A stretch of DNA of 64,000 bases from Terebella lapidaria (GCA_949152475.1 OX424557.1:25233462-25297461); one strand, 5' to 3'. Positions 20,818 through 33,375 are shown, counted from the stretch's first letter. The notes: generated by a model not told the origin, from the letters alone. Translations and numbers: made by a program.

Positions 20818-23204
20818 CTTATCAAGGTCGAATATCAAGGTATTATCTTATGCGCTTGCCATTGCTGTACAATATGAGGCAAGTCTGAGGTCTCTACAAT
20901 GATTTGTTTAGAAAATGTGGCTTTCCAAAATGTGGCTTTCCAAAAATGTAACTTTCAAAATGTAAGGTTTCGGTTGCCATTGCAACCATTTTCATCCGAT
21001 TTCTACTAAATATCGGAAAGGTTTGAGCCATTCTGATTCATCCCTTAATTTTCAGGCCGATCTGACCCTTCCTATCCGAATTTCATGACCGGACAGACAA
21101 ACAAACACACAGACCCAAACGCAATGCCTTCGCCCCGCTAGGAAGTGAGACATCATTTCCATAGAGTTATTCGACCATCGGACGTGAGGTAAGGGAATTA
21201 ACATAAATATGTAAGTATCAATCTGTTACCACCAATACAGTCAGATTTTGATGATGCCAATAACAAACATAAAATACAACATTTTGCAACAGAAACAAAT
21301 GTTCTTTTAAATATTCGAGTTCTAATAATAGTATACCCATCGCACATCGCATTACTAGACACCACGCGGGAAAATTCTTGATAATTGGAAAGAAATTCAA
21401 CCATACCCCGCAACATATCAAGGTGAATTCATGTTTTATTTATGGATACCAGAACTTATTTTTGGATACCAAACACGTGTTAGAAACACGTGAGCCAGTG
21501 AAGAAGACACATCAGTAATTATTGTGCATTTGTTACTGGTGTGGGGCGACATATCAACAAGACAGCCAGACTAAAGAGCAGCCAACGGCAACATACAGTT
21601 GATCTCTCTGCAAATAATGGAACACATTAGACCAAGATGAAGATCGTAAACACCCACCATTAAAGACTTATATGCCACGAGGAGATCTGGCATTAGTATT
21701 AACTAAAACTTTTGAATGAACGGTGGTCTTCATGACCTCTGATCTCGTAGATCACTTGAACAATAGATTTGGTAAGAAAACTAAAGACTTATACGTTTCG
21801 TCCCTTTAAGGATGCTTAACAGTCAGGATCGATGCCTTATCAGCTGAATTCTGCTATGTTTTGTTTGGGCTATTGCTCTGCAGTTTAGCATTGGATTTCG
21901 CTGAAAATTGTTGCGTAGGTTCTATACATGACTGCAATATTTATCCAATGTCCAAATTGAAGACCCAGTCGATAATCATACAGACCCGGAACGTTATACT
22001 CCGCCAATTAAATGTAACTTACATAGGAAATAGACAGCGTTTTAGGGTGTAGCTTCTTGACTATAGTTAGATTACTTATCATAGAACAATAATCTACTGC
22101 CTGTTTTGGGGTTTACCTCGACACTTGGTGGTAATTTGATGTTCAAAATAACATGTTATATATCATCCGCATTGAAAATACACTGGGCAAAAGAAATTGA
22201 ATGTCAGTCGCAAAAATAACGACTATATGCGTTGGCATTGTAAACTCAAAAGCAAACTTTAACAAGAATTCAACGACTCTATTATTTTCTAAGAGTAGTA
22301 TATAAGCAAAATCCAACAACATCTCACTTCTGAGTACAACGTTCTCGAAAGCTGAGCATTGACGGTATTTCCCATACGAATAATCCGTTGATCTGTACTT
22401 AGCGCTTCACTGACCAGCGGCACGAGACATTTTCAGTGAATCGCAATAGATATACATATTTGCACATCAATTTGTCATGAATGTCGATGGAATACTTGAA
22501 ATTGGAGGGTAGGTTATTGATCACGGATATGTGAATTCGTTGCAGTTAAGAAACTGCACCATGTAATGCTTCCTGTACGCAACGTATGTTACATTTGTTC
22601 CAGCCATATTCAACTCTATTTATATACTAATTTATTAATGGAATCGTCAATCGCTTTTTAACGTCACCTTCTTAGATATATGCAGACTATAAATTCCAAA
22701 TTTCATGTAACTTTGTTACGAAACGGCCGAGATATGAACCAAAATTGCACATGGTATTTAACCATTGAAAGCACCGGAACGTAACCGATACGCGATCTTA
22801 ATACAACCTCAGTGATCTTGATTATGACAATTGAAAAGCCTTACCAAACATATAATAAATATCATGGACAAACAGTATATACGTAATCTTTGAGAAGAAA
22901 CTTCAATCACTCATGAAAAGTAAAATACATTAAATAGCTTATATCTGATGACACATCTATAGTTGGAACGCGTAGAAATGTTAATTGCTATGAATACGTG
23001 AATTTTATCGACTACTGTATCAATAATGGTACAGTCCTCGAGCTCCTCGAGCTCATCTCAACGAGGAGTGTCATCAGACATGTGTAACTTCTATGTTTTC
23101 ATTATTTTACAATTTACTAGTCATTCCCATCAAATAACTGTCATTGTAAAGTGTCCTGATAATTGTACATGTTCAAATTGATAGGGCACTATAAATACAC
23201 TGGT

Positions 23205-23205
<1 letters not shown>
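20818..23205. repeat. Repeat family B, copy 2, with about 1 kb of extra sequence
   Basis: Bases 20818-21807 and 22796-23100 align with family B copy 1. Bases 21808-22795 have no counterpart there and form an insertion of about 990 bp with no clear terminal repeats. An inverted fragment of the 1.59-kb unit (similar to 14,960-15,045 reversed) lies at about 21,200-21,300. No coding sequence recognised. Confidence 0.6.
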
Positions 23206-23240
<35 letters not shown>

Positions 23241-23259
23241 GAAATAGAAATAATAATAA
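23206..23259. repeat. (AAT)n microsatellite
   Basis: An AAT run of about 12 units, followed by GAAATAGAAATAATAATAA. Confidence 0.9.
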
Positions 23260-23283
23260 CTTGAGTTCCTTTCCTTAGCAATT

Positions 23284-25004
23284 GTGAACAGACATCAAAA
23301 CGTTATGATACATGTATATCATCTTGAAATTTTATAGTTCCAACATGATGCAAAGACGTCGACAGAAGCTGATACAGGGTAAACGCAAGATCATTCATTC
23401 ATGACCCAAATAGTTCACCTGTCAACAACCAGTGGCGTTTTCATACAAAGGGTAGATGTACATGTACGTGATGTTAAAAAACTGATTAACAAAACACTTC
23501 ACTTAGCCAAAAATCAACGAAACAAAAATGAAACTTTCTTAATGTAAGAATCAATCTATTACCACCAATGTCAATTACCAGATTCATTTCTGAGGAAATC
23601 CCACTCATTTCATGCGGATTACGAGTGAACCTTGCTGTTCCCTATTTGCACGACAATGAACCATATATTATTGTTTCGTGACAGCCCTCAACTGGCACTG
23701 CCACGTGCTTTGGAGGATATCCAAACGACCAAACAGAAAGGTCTAAGTCGTCCTGAATTCAAGCATCTATATATAAATCCACGGTTTTTCTAATGCTAGT
23801 TTACACGACTGTGCAATTTACATGTGATATATTGGCGTCCTAATTCTAAGAATGGCCATGATTTCGCCTCCAGAGGGTCTATATAACTAACCCTGTGGGT
23901 GGTCGTTACTGTCACTTCGCACGATCTCTATATAGACCGCAGCTCTCAACGTGAATGGGTGTCAGGAGACCATGTGTACAGTAGAAACTACTACATTTAG
24001 CACACTGTCTGCCCCTGATGACGCCAGTGTGTCTTTTGATAAACTGTTTGGTCGGGCTTTGTTTCTATTGCAAAATGTGTTTTACGTTTGTTATTGGAAT
24101 CATCAAAATTTGGCTATATTGGTGGTAAAAGATTGATACTTACATTACATGTATAGGTGTTATCAAGCAACTTGTTGTTTTTAAAAATACATTTTTTTTC
24201 GCTAGCACCCACTCATTCAGTATTTGTTCTCTTTTTTTCAACAAGAGAACAAATATATTGTGTTCTTGTATTACCTAAGAAAACTAAGGCACACTATTTA
24301 TTGGTGTCTGAACAATATATATATACATTTGAGACAGTATGCTTCGTGTATCATATCATTAGGTCGTTATTTTTAGCCATGTTCAAATGATAAGATATTG
24401 TTTTGAAATTGAATTTCTATTTATTTTATCCCAATTGTTCTTAATTTTGAGCAAATATACTACCAAACTGTTAGATCATGATGACGCAGGCAGGGTAATC
24501 CAGGAAAGGCATTTTCTTCTCGCTTTATGTTCCTAATATTCACCTCGCTATCTCATTTTATTGAGGGTCTCGAATTATCGTAACACCAAGCTCCCATCCC
24601 ATATGTGGTTTGTTATCGACTAGTACCTTAACCAGCTTCAAATGTGTACTTAACAGCTAAAAATCCAAGAAGTTATTGATTTGAAAGTTGATATATCCCT
24701 ATATTCCTAATAATGCATTAAGAGACTGATACATGGTAAACGCAAGATCATTCATTCATGACCCAAATAGTTCACCTGTCAACAACCAGTGGCGTTTTCA
24801 TACAAAGGGTAGATGTACATTACGTGATATTAAAAAACTGATCAACAAAACACTTCACTTAGCCAAAAATCAACGAAACAAAAATGAAACTTTATTAAAA
24901 TATCAATTAACAGATTTTTCTGAAGAAATCCCACTCATTTCATGCGGATTACGAGTGAACCTTGCTGTTCCCTATTTGCACGACTCCGGGGGGGTCGGAG
25001 TTTG
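23284..25004. repeat. Diverged relative of the 1.59-kb unit, partly duplicated
   Basis: Bases 23284-24560 follow the order of 13519-15074 with several deletions. Bases 24725-25004 repeat 23370-23660 (acgcaagatcattcattcat, cacctgtcaacaaccagtgg) about 1356 bp downstream. Non-coding. Confidence 0.65.
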
Positions 25005-25212
25005 AAATTGAGTTATTCTGAGAAAACCTAAATAACAAAATAGTTAAATAATTAGGTGGAAACAATTCACTCAATATCAGTACATGGACTGATTGGAGTA
25101 CGCGATGGAATTTCAGAACATTTTCAGTAAAACCATAATCTCAATGAAACCAGATCCTGCATAGGACCATCCAGGAACACCAACATCGAGAGATGCCGCG
25201 ATCCGTGTGCAT
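25005..25212. other. Unassigned sequence
   Basis: It begins with a short G-run (ccggggggg) and continues as AT-rich unique sequence up to the hAT-type MITE. No motif recognised. Confidence 0.35.
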
Positions 25213-25410
25213 CAGGGCTCAAAATGTATAATTTATCCAGGAGCCAAAGGCTCTATTTCGCTCCTATTCAACAATTTTTTGGAGCCAATTGGCTCCTAGA
25301 AGCATATTTCAATATTACCTTACCGATTGGCTCGAGAGCTCTATTGTCTGGGAGCAAATCTGAAATGTTATGGGCCTATGGCTACCCATAAGTGGCAATT
25401 CTGAGCCCTG
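25213..25410. mobile_element. hAT-type MITE
   Basis: This 198-bp element begins CAGGGCTCA and ends TGAGCCCTG, the classic hAT terminus. It is flanked by GTGTGCAT (25205-25212) and ATGTGCAT (25411-25418), an 8-bp target duplication with one mismatch. It contains inverted AGCCAATTGGCTC-type blocks and has no coding capacity. Confidence 0.85.
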
Positions 25411-25501
25411 ATGTGCATTGATCAATGCTCATCACTCAGATTGAAACATTGTCACCAAGAATCAACTTTGGACCTAACGCAGCAGCACTTCAGCTGAACA
25501 C

Positions 25502-27202
25502 GGTGCCAGCAAGGATGAACCCAGATCAGCAGGGTCCTGTTACAAACCAACCACGGGTCAACCAGTCCATACCACATTGAGCAACATATCATCCCTTACG
25601 ATGACCCGAACCAGCATGCCAGAACCACAGACCGGTTTTCCACTCAAAATTTTGTCAACCCATGACCCCACTGAGGACATTCCCCGAAGACCTCAGGACT
25701 ATCGCAAACCACCATGTAAAATACATGGACCTTTTCACACAGAATGGCAAAATAGTCCTGGATTGCCCCGGATGACCCGGGTAGTGAATCTGACTCACAT
25801 GATTTGGATGGTGGCAGAACATTATGAGCCCTTCATAGAGCCAACACAGATCTGATTCAAGACTAGAAAAAAACCGGTTCTGAATGGCCTGATTCACCAA
25901 TTCTTCCCTGCTCATCAATGATATGTGGAAGAGCCCTGTATTTTTGGCGAGTTCGCTATGGTGTCCAGTCAGTCCGTGAGGGTTTCCATACATTTTTTTC
26001 ATTCCATCAAAATTTCGGAGTCAAGGAATCAACTGAATCATCTTTGATCTAGGTCTCGAGTGTTTCAAGTGGGCTTCGAAACGATGGCTTGTGTAGTGAA
26101 AAAGAATATGCTAGTATCATACAAGTAATAATTGTTGTAATGGCATTTACACTCGAAGCGAAGGAATGGTGGATACACCGAGAGCACAAGTCATAATATT
26201 CACTGACCTTAAGTATCATAAATTTGCGACAAAAGTCACAATTGTTTCAACAGAAATGTAAATAAAGCGTAACAGGCATTCAAGTATCATATATATTATG
26301 ATACTGGTGCGTTGTAATTGTCATCAATTGTGAAGCATAGCCTTATATTCATGGATTGGGGGGGGGGGGGGGTCATACTTTTATTTTGGATCTTGGTGGG
26401 GGGTCATAGTTTGGTTTTCTATATCGGTGGGGGGGTGTAAAACTTTCAAAACTCATTTCTCGGAAAAAACATCCAACCCCCCCCCCACCCCCCCCCCCCA
26501 CCCAGTAAATAATGACCAGTCCCTTATACAGCACACCAACGTGTATGATTCTTTAACCCCAAAATGCAATAATATATACGGAATATATAAGTAGGATTCA
26601 ATCACTGGGTTGGCAGTGAAGTTCTTCACACCACCATAAACCTACAGTGTATGATAAGTTTACATCATATACATTGGCTTTCGATGCTGGAAGTCCCACG
26701 ACTTTCGCATTTAGACAAATTTGTGGCGTAGGTAGGCCTGATTGACACACAAACATGGAATCTTGAACACCTAGCTCACATCCTAATTAAATTTCATCTA
26801 ATGGTGTTTCAGTGTAAATGTGGACATTTATCTATTTTAAACATACATTTTATGCATGAAAATAAATTATTGACTAGTCTTTTGTAAAACTTCGCTCCTG
26901 CCACTTCGGCTTCTTTCATCTTGAATGGATGTAAGGAGACAATGAGTCAATGTTATTAAATGCATTCTCTGCTTTCAAGAATACCCTTCTTTCATCCCGA
27001 ACACCCACTCATACAGCAGTAGTTCTATTTCCAGGGAGAGAGTGGATTAATGGATCTGGTATTACCATAGAAAACTGATCAAGGTAAGAACGTAATTCGT
27101 GCACGAACAATATTTGTGATGAGTATTTCAGAGCTGACAATTCTTGGAAGCTATTGTTGTCATTTGATGATTTGATATCATGCAATACATTTGTTACAAC
27201 AT
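25502..27202. repeat. 1.7-kb tandem duplication, unit 1
   Basis: It aligns along its length with 27203-28888 (offset about 1690-1700). It starts at GGTGCCAGCAAGGATGAACC and ends at ttgttacaacat. It includes family A sequence in its second half and G/C homopolymer tracts. Open stretches on both strands at 25577-26002 are duplicated but show no recognised domain. Confidence 0.8.
26358..26503. other. G-tract / C-tract inverted region
   Basis: A run of 15 G (26358-26372) and further GGTGGGGGG runs are followed by long C runs (26477-26503). The strands could form G-quadruplexes or a hairpin. The copy in unit 2 (about 28060-28190) has different tract lengths. Confidence 0.7.
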
Positions 27203-28888
27203 GGTTCCAGAAAGGATGAACCCAGATCAGCAGGGTCCTGTTACAAACCAACCACGGATCAACCAGTCCATACCACCTTGAGCAACATATCATCCCTTAC
27301 GATGAACCCGAACCAGCATGCCAGAACCACAGACCGGTTTTCCACTCAAAATTTTGTCAACACATGACCCCACTGAGGATATTCCCCGAAGACCTCAGGA
27401 CTATCGCAAACCACCATGTAAAAGACATGGACCTTTTCACACAGAATGGCAAAATAGTCCTGGATTGCCCCGGATGACCCGAGTAGTGAATCTGACTCAC
27501 ATGATTTGGATGGTGGCAGAACATTATGAGCCCATCATAGAGCCAACACAGATCTGATTCAAGACTAGAAAAAAACCGGTTCTGAATGGCCTGATTCACC
27601 AACTCTTCCCTGCTCATAATGATATGTGGAAGAGCCCTGTGTTTTTCGCGAGTTCGCTATGGTGTCCAGTCAGTCCGTGAGGGTTTCCATACATTTTTTC
27701 CATTGCATCAAAATTTCGGAGTCAAGGAATCAACTGAATCATCTTTGACCTAGGTCTCGAGTGTTTCAAGTGGGCTTCGAAACGATGGCTTGTGTAGTGA
27801 AAAAGAATATGCTAGTATCATACAAGTAATAATTGTTGTAATGGCATTCACACTCGAAGCGAAGGAATGGTGGATACACCGAGAGCACAAGTCATAATAT
27901 TCACTGACCTTATAGTATCATAAATTTGCGACAAAAGTCACAATTGTTTCAATAGAAATGTAAATAAAGCGTAAAAAGCATTCAAGTATCATATATATTA
28001 TGATACTGGTGCGTTGTAATTGTCATCAATTGTGAAGCATAGCCTTATATTCATGGACTGGGGGGGGTCATACTTTTATTTTGGATCTTGGTGGGGGGTC
28101 ATAGATTGGTTTTCGATATCGGTGGGGGGTCAAACTTTCAAAACTCATTTCTCGGAAAAACCATCCAACCCCCCCCCCCCCCCCCACCCAGTAAATAATG
28201 ACCAGCCCCATATACAGCACACCAACGTGTATGATTATTTAACCCCAAAATGCAATAACTTATATGGAATATATAAGTAGGATTCAATCACTGGGTTGGC
28301 AGTGAAGTTCTTCACACCACCATAAACCTACATTGTATGGTAAGTTTGCATCATATGCATTGGCTTTCGATGCTGGAAGTCCCGTGACTTTCGCATTTAG
28401 ACAAATTTGTGGCGTAGGTAGGCCTGATTGACACACAAACATGGAATCTTGAACACCTAGCTCACATCCTAATTAAATTTCATCTAATGGTGTTTCAGTG
28501 TAAATGTAGACATTTATCTAATTTAAACATACATTTTATCCAAGAAAATAAATTATTGACTAGTCTTTTGTAAAACTTCGCTACTGCCACTTCGGCTTCT
28601 TTCATCTTGAATGGATGTAAGGAGACAATGAGTCGGTGTTATTAAATGCATTCTCTGCTTTCAAGAATACCCTCTTTTCATCCCGAACACCCACTCATAC
28701 AGCAGTAGTTCTATTTCCAGCGAGAGAGTGGATTAATGGATCTGGTATTACCATAGAAAACTGATCAACGTAAGAACGTAACTCGTGCATGAACAATATT
28801 TGTGATGAGTATTTCAGAGCTGACAATTCTGGGAAGCTATTGTTGTCATTTGATGATTTGATATCATGCAATACATTTGTTACAACAT
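27203..28888. repeat. 1.7-kb tandem duplication, unit 2
   Basis: Second unit, clearly more diverged from unit 1 than the 1.59-kb pair are from each other, mainly in homopolymer tracts and scattered substitutions. It is followed by family A sequence. Confidence 0.8.
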
Positions 28889-29028
28889 CTTTTTGGATAT
28901 CGTGTTATTATAGGCCATTATCTGATTCGCAGATTGTTCAGAGATTGAACCAACTTGCAAAAAGTTATTTTCATAATGCACAAAATGCATGTGATTGTCC
29001 AAAGTCTATTCAACGAAAACATTGCCAT
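28889..29028. repeat. Repeat family A segment, left of an insertion
   Basis: It matches 17,720-17,852 (gattcgcagattg, ttgcaaaaagttattttcat, aacattgccata) and continues after the insertion at about 30,226. Confidence 0.6.
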
Positions 29029-30225
29029 AATTCCCGGCCCCTCAGGGCCGGGTATATGTGATTGTCGTTGACCTCACCCTATGTATCTCCTGTCTTCCGA
29101 CTCTCTCGGACGACTCTCTTAGATTCAGCATACATTGGTGTTGGTTTCGCGAATTTGCAATAAAAGCCGATAAATTCCGCTAAACTGATTTAAAAACACT
29201 GCTAATATCACTATACTAAAAATAAGAATTTGAATGACAATGAGGAGTGCTGTTTCAAATGAGTTTTCGGCTGGTATTCGCAAGTGCAATTACCGATTCT
29301 CCTGCCGGTTATTTTGGAACTTCTCATATTTGAACCGCCCCAGATATAATCACTGCGTTATATAACTGCGCCAACAAGTAATCACTAAGAATATGTTGTA
29401 TTGCAGCGACAGACTGCAATACAACAGAGAATAGTTTAAAATTATCTTTTCGAAATATTACAGTTGCTTTAGGCCTGTTAGGTCATTTTTCGTGGGGCAA
29501 TCAAGCGTGTAGCATAATAAAACTGAAGCATGAGAAATTTTGTTGCTTCACAAGCGCGATCGCCTTTAATAGCCAAGACCGCCATAAGAAGCCGTGCCGA
29601 ATCCGTGCTTTCGACCACGGGTACTTAAAAACCCGGCAATAGGTATAACCTTTATTCCAGTTTTATATGAGCCCTGCTATGGAATTTTGTACATATGCCT
29701 AGGGGCCTAATGTGCAGGATCGGTTAGACATCTATCCATTGTAATACGGCTGTACACATACACTTTAGGCCTATTCATCAAATCCTGCCGCCTCTACGTG
29801 AATATTTAAACCTATGGTGACGTTTTGGGGCATGTTGGGAATGTGAGATTTTAAACTAGAAGATAGTTTCCAGATTCTTGGGCGACTTATGGAGCAGGAA
29901 TTTAGTAGGATGTTTTTAACAGAGCTGGCGACGGCTTGGTCCAAAGACTGGCACTGGCGATCTGGCAAGGATACCGTACATCTAAGCGGACTTGGGGGAG
30001 ATAAGTTGGCTGAGGGTGTACACAATTTCCTGTTTCATTTACTTTGATGTGACTGATTGTGTGACTTTTTATATGAACTGTACAAATATTGTTGTGAGTT
30101 ATTCATATATATGTGTTGATTGTGTATTGAATGTGTTGAATTCAGATTTGTGAATCCATGGGAAACACGTACACATAAAAGGGCCGGGTTTTTTTCTGCC
30201 ATGTTTCCTAAAACATGGCGTTATA
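29029..30225. mobile_element. About 1.2-kb insertion of unknown class with a GC-rich end hairpin
   Basis: Comparison with 17,840-17,870 shows this stretch interrupts family A. Its left end carries the hairpin CCCGGCCCctcaGGGCCGGG, and GGGCCGGG recurs at about 30,182, with ATGTG-type inverted flanks. AAAACATTGCCATA at left and AAAACATGGCGTTATA at right might be a degenerate target duplication. No transposase or RT seen. The minus open stretch 30025-29771 is unrecognised. Confidence 0.5.
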
Positions 30226-31550
30226 CTTGTATTTATATTCGATTTGAACATCAAACAACCCGACGTCGTGTGTTTCGCACACAACCGCTGCCGGACACAA
30301 TGTCAGACTGCCCCCAATGAAGTGGAATAATGAAAAGAAAATGTCAACTAAGGCGACTAATTGACATTTGATTGAAAAATACATACACAGCAACTTCTAT
30401 GATTAACAAAACTTACGCGAAACACCATTCTAGCAACTGCAGCCACTTGAATAACATCTTGGACAGACGGAAGTAACATTTTTGTGTCAGCTAAGGTTAC
30501 GTGTCCCCCAACTTTAATGTGTCCTATAATTGTGGTTTCAAGGCAGAATACGTGAGGCGCATGTCACAGACTCCTTGATTTCCACATGTCACTGTGGAGC
30601 CATATACCTTGATATGGTGTCTGACACCCAAACATGGAATGTCTTAACATTGACCACCACTTTGTCCCCAATTGGTTGTGTAACATATCATTGTCGTTTT
30701 TAATTGAGGATAATATAGTCTGTGAACATTAATCCGCATTATATCATAATTGACAGCATGTCAGTGGTGCTCCATTCTTCATTCTTGAGACCTTTGAATG
30801 ATATGGATGGTGTCTTTGTGAAAACACAAGGTCTGGAGGCGAAACCCCCATTCATGATTTGTTACTCACCCGGTATCCACATAAACGAGGAACCAAATAG
30901 TGTTTCTTGTAGGGGGCCTTTAGGTTTTAAACATTGGAATGGATGTCGAAACGTCGAAACACAAAGGCCTAACTCGTCATGTGCACACACAGCATTGAGG
31001 AACGTAATGTTTCAGCCACGGTTTTTATACACACATGAAAGTTGACACGACTGTGCAATACATGTAATATACTACCGACCGAAGCGAATAAAGAACTTCC
31101 TGGCTATGATTTCGCCTCCAGACGGGTCTATGTGTTAACTAACCTTGTGGGTGGTCGTTGCTGCCAATTCGCACAGTGTCCATAGAGTAAATTTCATCCT
31201 GAATGGATGTCAGGAGACAATGAATGGGTGTTATCAGGTACATTCTCTGCTTTCAAAACACCTCCCTTTCTTCCCATCACCCACGCATCTGGCCTTTTGC
31301 GAGGGAATGGATTACGGGTTCTTGTATTACCTTTAAAAACTTGAAGGTACCAACATATTTCGTGCCTGAGCGAAATGTTTGTTAATCACTTCAGAGCCGC
31401 CAATACCTGGAACTATTAAGGTCATTGAAATAATTTGATATCATGCCATACACTCGGGATATCATATCATACTAGTAACAGGTCATTATTGTAGCCCTGA
31501 TAAAAAAATAATTATTTGATATCATATCATGCACTTGTAACATAACTATA
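30226..31550. repeat. Repeat family A segment
   Basis: This is a close paralogue of 17,865-18,686 joined to 20,257-20,760. It lacks the TTAA element found between them, so it is that element's empty site. Non-coding. Confidence 0.65.
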
Positions 31551-33371
31551 TGTAAAGTTCGGCGACCCCACGATAAAGACGTATACCCATTACTGGAGTG
31601 TCGCCGAATGTCTTATAAACGCGTCCACACTGCAGCATCATAACCGTGGTGTCACTACTCGCGCACACCACGTCACGACGCTACAGTGCTTTCCGCTCTC
31701 GGAGAGACGTCGTCCCCGAGGTCAGCTATATCCCACTGTTGAGCCAGATCAAAAGCCACATCCAGCCACACAAACATGGCGGTGATATGAGTCGACCCGG
31801 GCCGACCCGGGAGCGACGCCGAGAGAAACCCATGTGCACCCTGCAACATATCTTAAGGCGGTGACTGACCTAGTTCATTTGTCTAGGGGTCAGGTCATGT
31901 TATTGTCACCGACTTGTGCTCAGATTTTTTGGAAGGAAGATCAACACACGGTGAGAAAAATGCAATTTCTGCAACATAATGCATATATATTATAACTGAT
32001 AAAGTATTAGCCACCGCCGATGTTCAATCAACAGTATGCATTGCAACTTCAACTACAAATTTACGTATATCACAAATATTTGTAGGGGCTGAAATTCCCC
32101 AGAAATAAGGTTTCTTCCTTCAATATTTACCCCAATTTTGACACGGTGATTACGTTCATGGTCATTTTCAATAAATTCTGCACATTGTATTTCGATAATC
32201 TGTACACGGGAATTAAGATAATCATCTCATCTTTCATATATCCTGCGCATACGCACCAATATATTGTAATTTTTCACTTATTCCTAAATTACTACACACG
32301 CTTGTCGTGTCACCGATTTGAGTCAAGCGTCACCGACTTAAGATGTCAGTTGCCCAGAAAAGGACTGGTAACTCTCCACGAAAAACGCATAAAGTATTAG
32401 CCACCGCCGATGTTCAATCAACAGTATGCATTGCAACTTCATAATGCAAATGTTTATATTATTTTCTTTCCATATTCTTATCTTCATATTTGGAAAATGA
32501 GCAAAATTAACATGTACACTATACACAATCATAATTATTACGTGGACATGTCAATAACGCGGTCTTACGAAATGTTGTTGGGATGTATACTGCACAATAT
32601 ATTGCTGCGTACGGTCCACGATACCACGAATATGATATCGCTATAACCGTACACAAGAACACCTTTCCTGAGAACTCATTGTACAGTTCAACTCATTCAA
32701 CCAGTGGGTATGTTATACCCAAAATGTAAACCTAAGTCGGTGACGCTTGACTCAAATCGGTGACACGACAAGCATGTGAAATAATTTAGGAATAACTGAA
32801 AAATTACAAGATATTAGTGCATATGCGCAGGATGTATGAAACATGAGATGAATATCTTAACTCCCGTGTATAGATTATCTAAATACAATGTGCAGAATTT
32901 ATTGAAAATGACCATGAACGTGATCACCGTGTCAAAATTGGGGTAAACATTGATGGAAGAAACCTTATTTCTGGGGAATTTCAGCCCCTACAAATATTTG
33001 TGAAGTAAATAAATTTGTAGTAGTATCTCGGACATCGTATCATCTACCTCAGTTATTATATATATGCGTTATGTTGCAGAAATTGCATTTTTCTTACCTT
33101 GTGTTTATCTTCCTTCCAAAAATTCTGAGCACAAGTCGGTGACAATAACATGACCTGACCCCATGACAAAGGAACTAGGTCAGTCACCGCCTTAAGATAT
33201 GTTGCAGGGTGTGTGGCTCGAAAGGCCAGGCACCGATGTAAATTCGGCGACCCCACGATAAAGAGGTATATCCCATTACTGGAGTGTCGCCGAATGTCTT
33301 ATAAACCCGTCCACACTGCAGCATCATAACCGTGGTGTCACTACTCGCGCACACCACGTCACGACGCTACA
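31551..33371. mobile_element. Second mini-element with terminal direct repeats, hosting foldback copy 2
   Basis: Direct repeats 31551-31685 and 33237-33371 (both 135 bp) run from TGTAAA to GCTACA, so they begin TG and end CA like LTRs. Each holds the inverted pair TTCGGCGAC...GTCGCCGAA and a TTATAAAC box. Between them lie about 150 bp and 25 bp of GC-rich sequence on either side of the foldback transposon. Without the foldback the element would be about 446 bp. It interrupts family A. Target duplication is not clear, orientation is undetermined and no confident primer-binding site is seen, so the TRIM-like label is tentative. Confidence 0.5.
31837..33211. mobile_element. Long-armed foldback DNA transposon, copy 2
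   Basis: Same ends (CACCCTGCAACATATC) and arms as copy 1. It has a TGTG target duplication (31833-31836, 33212-33215) and lacks the nested MITE. The left arm carries a patch at about 31,988-32,041 copied from the element's own centre (about 32,388-32,441), replacing the normal arm sequence. Confidence 0.8.
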
Positions 33372-33375
33372 CATA

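Noticed and set aside
13440-23100. Hammerhead ribozyme-like motifs near (c)atcatg...ctgatgac blocks
   Set aside because: The CTGATGA-like strings lack a paired GAAA partner and the required stems.
25577-26002. Overlapping open frames on both strands in the 1.7-kb units
   Set aside because: The frames are opposite one another and interrupted differently in the second unit. Decayed coding DNA of some element is possible but cannot be supported.
31551-31685. Hammerhead or other ribozyme in the 135-bp repeat (retrozyme idea)
   Set aside because: A stable TTCGGCGAC/GTCGCCGAA stem exists, but no CUGANGA...GAAA core is present.
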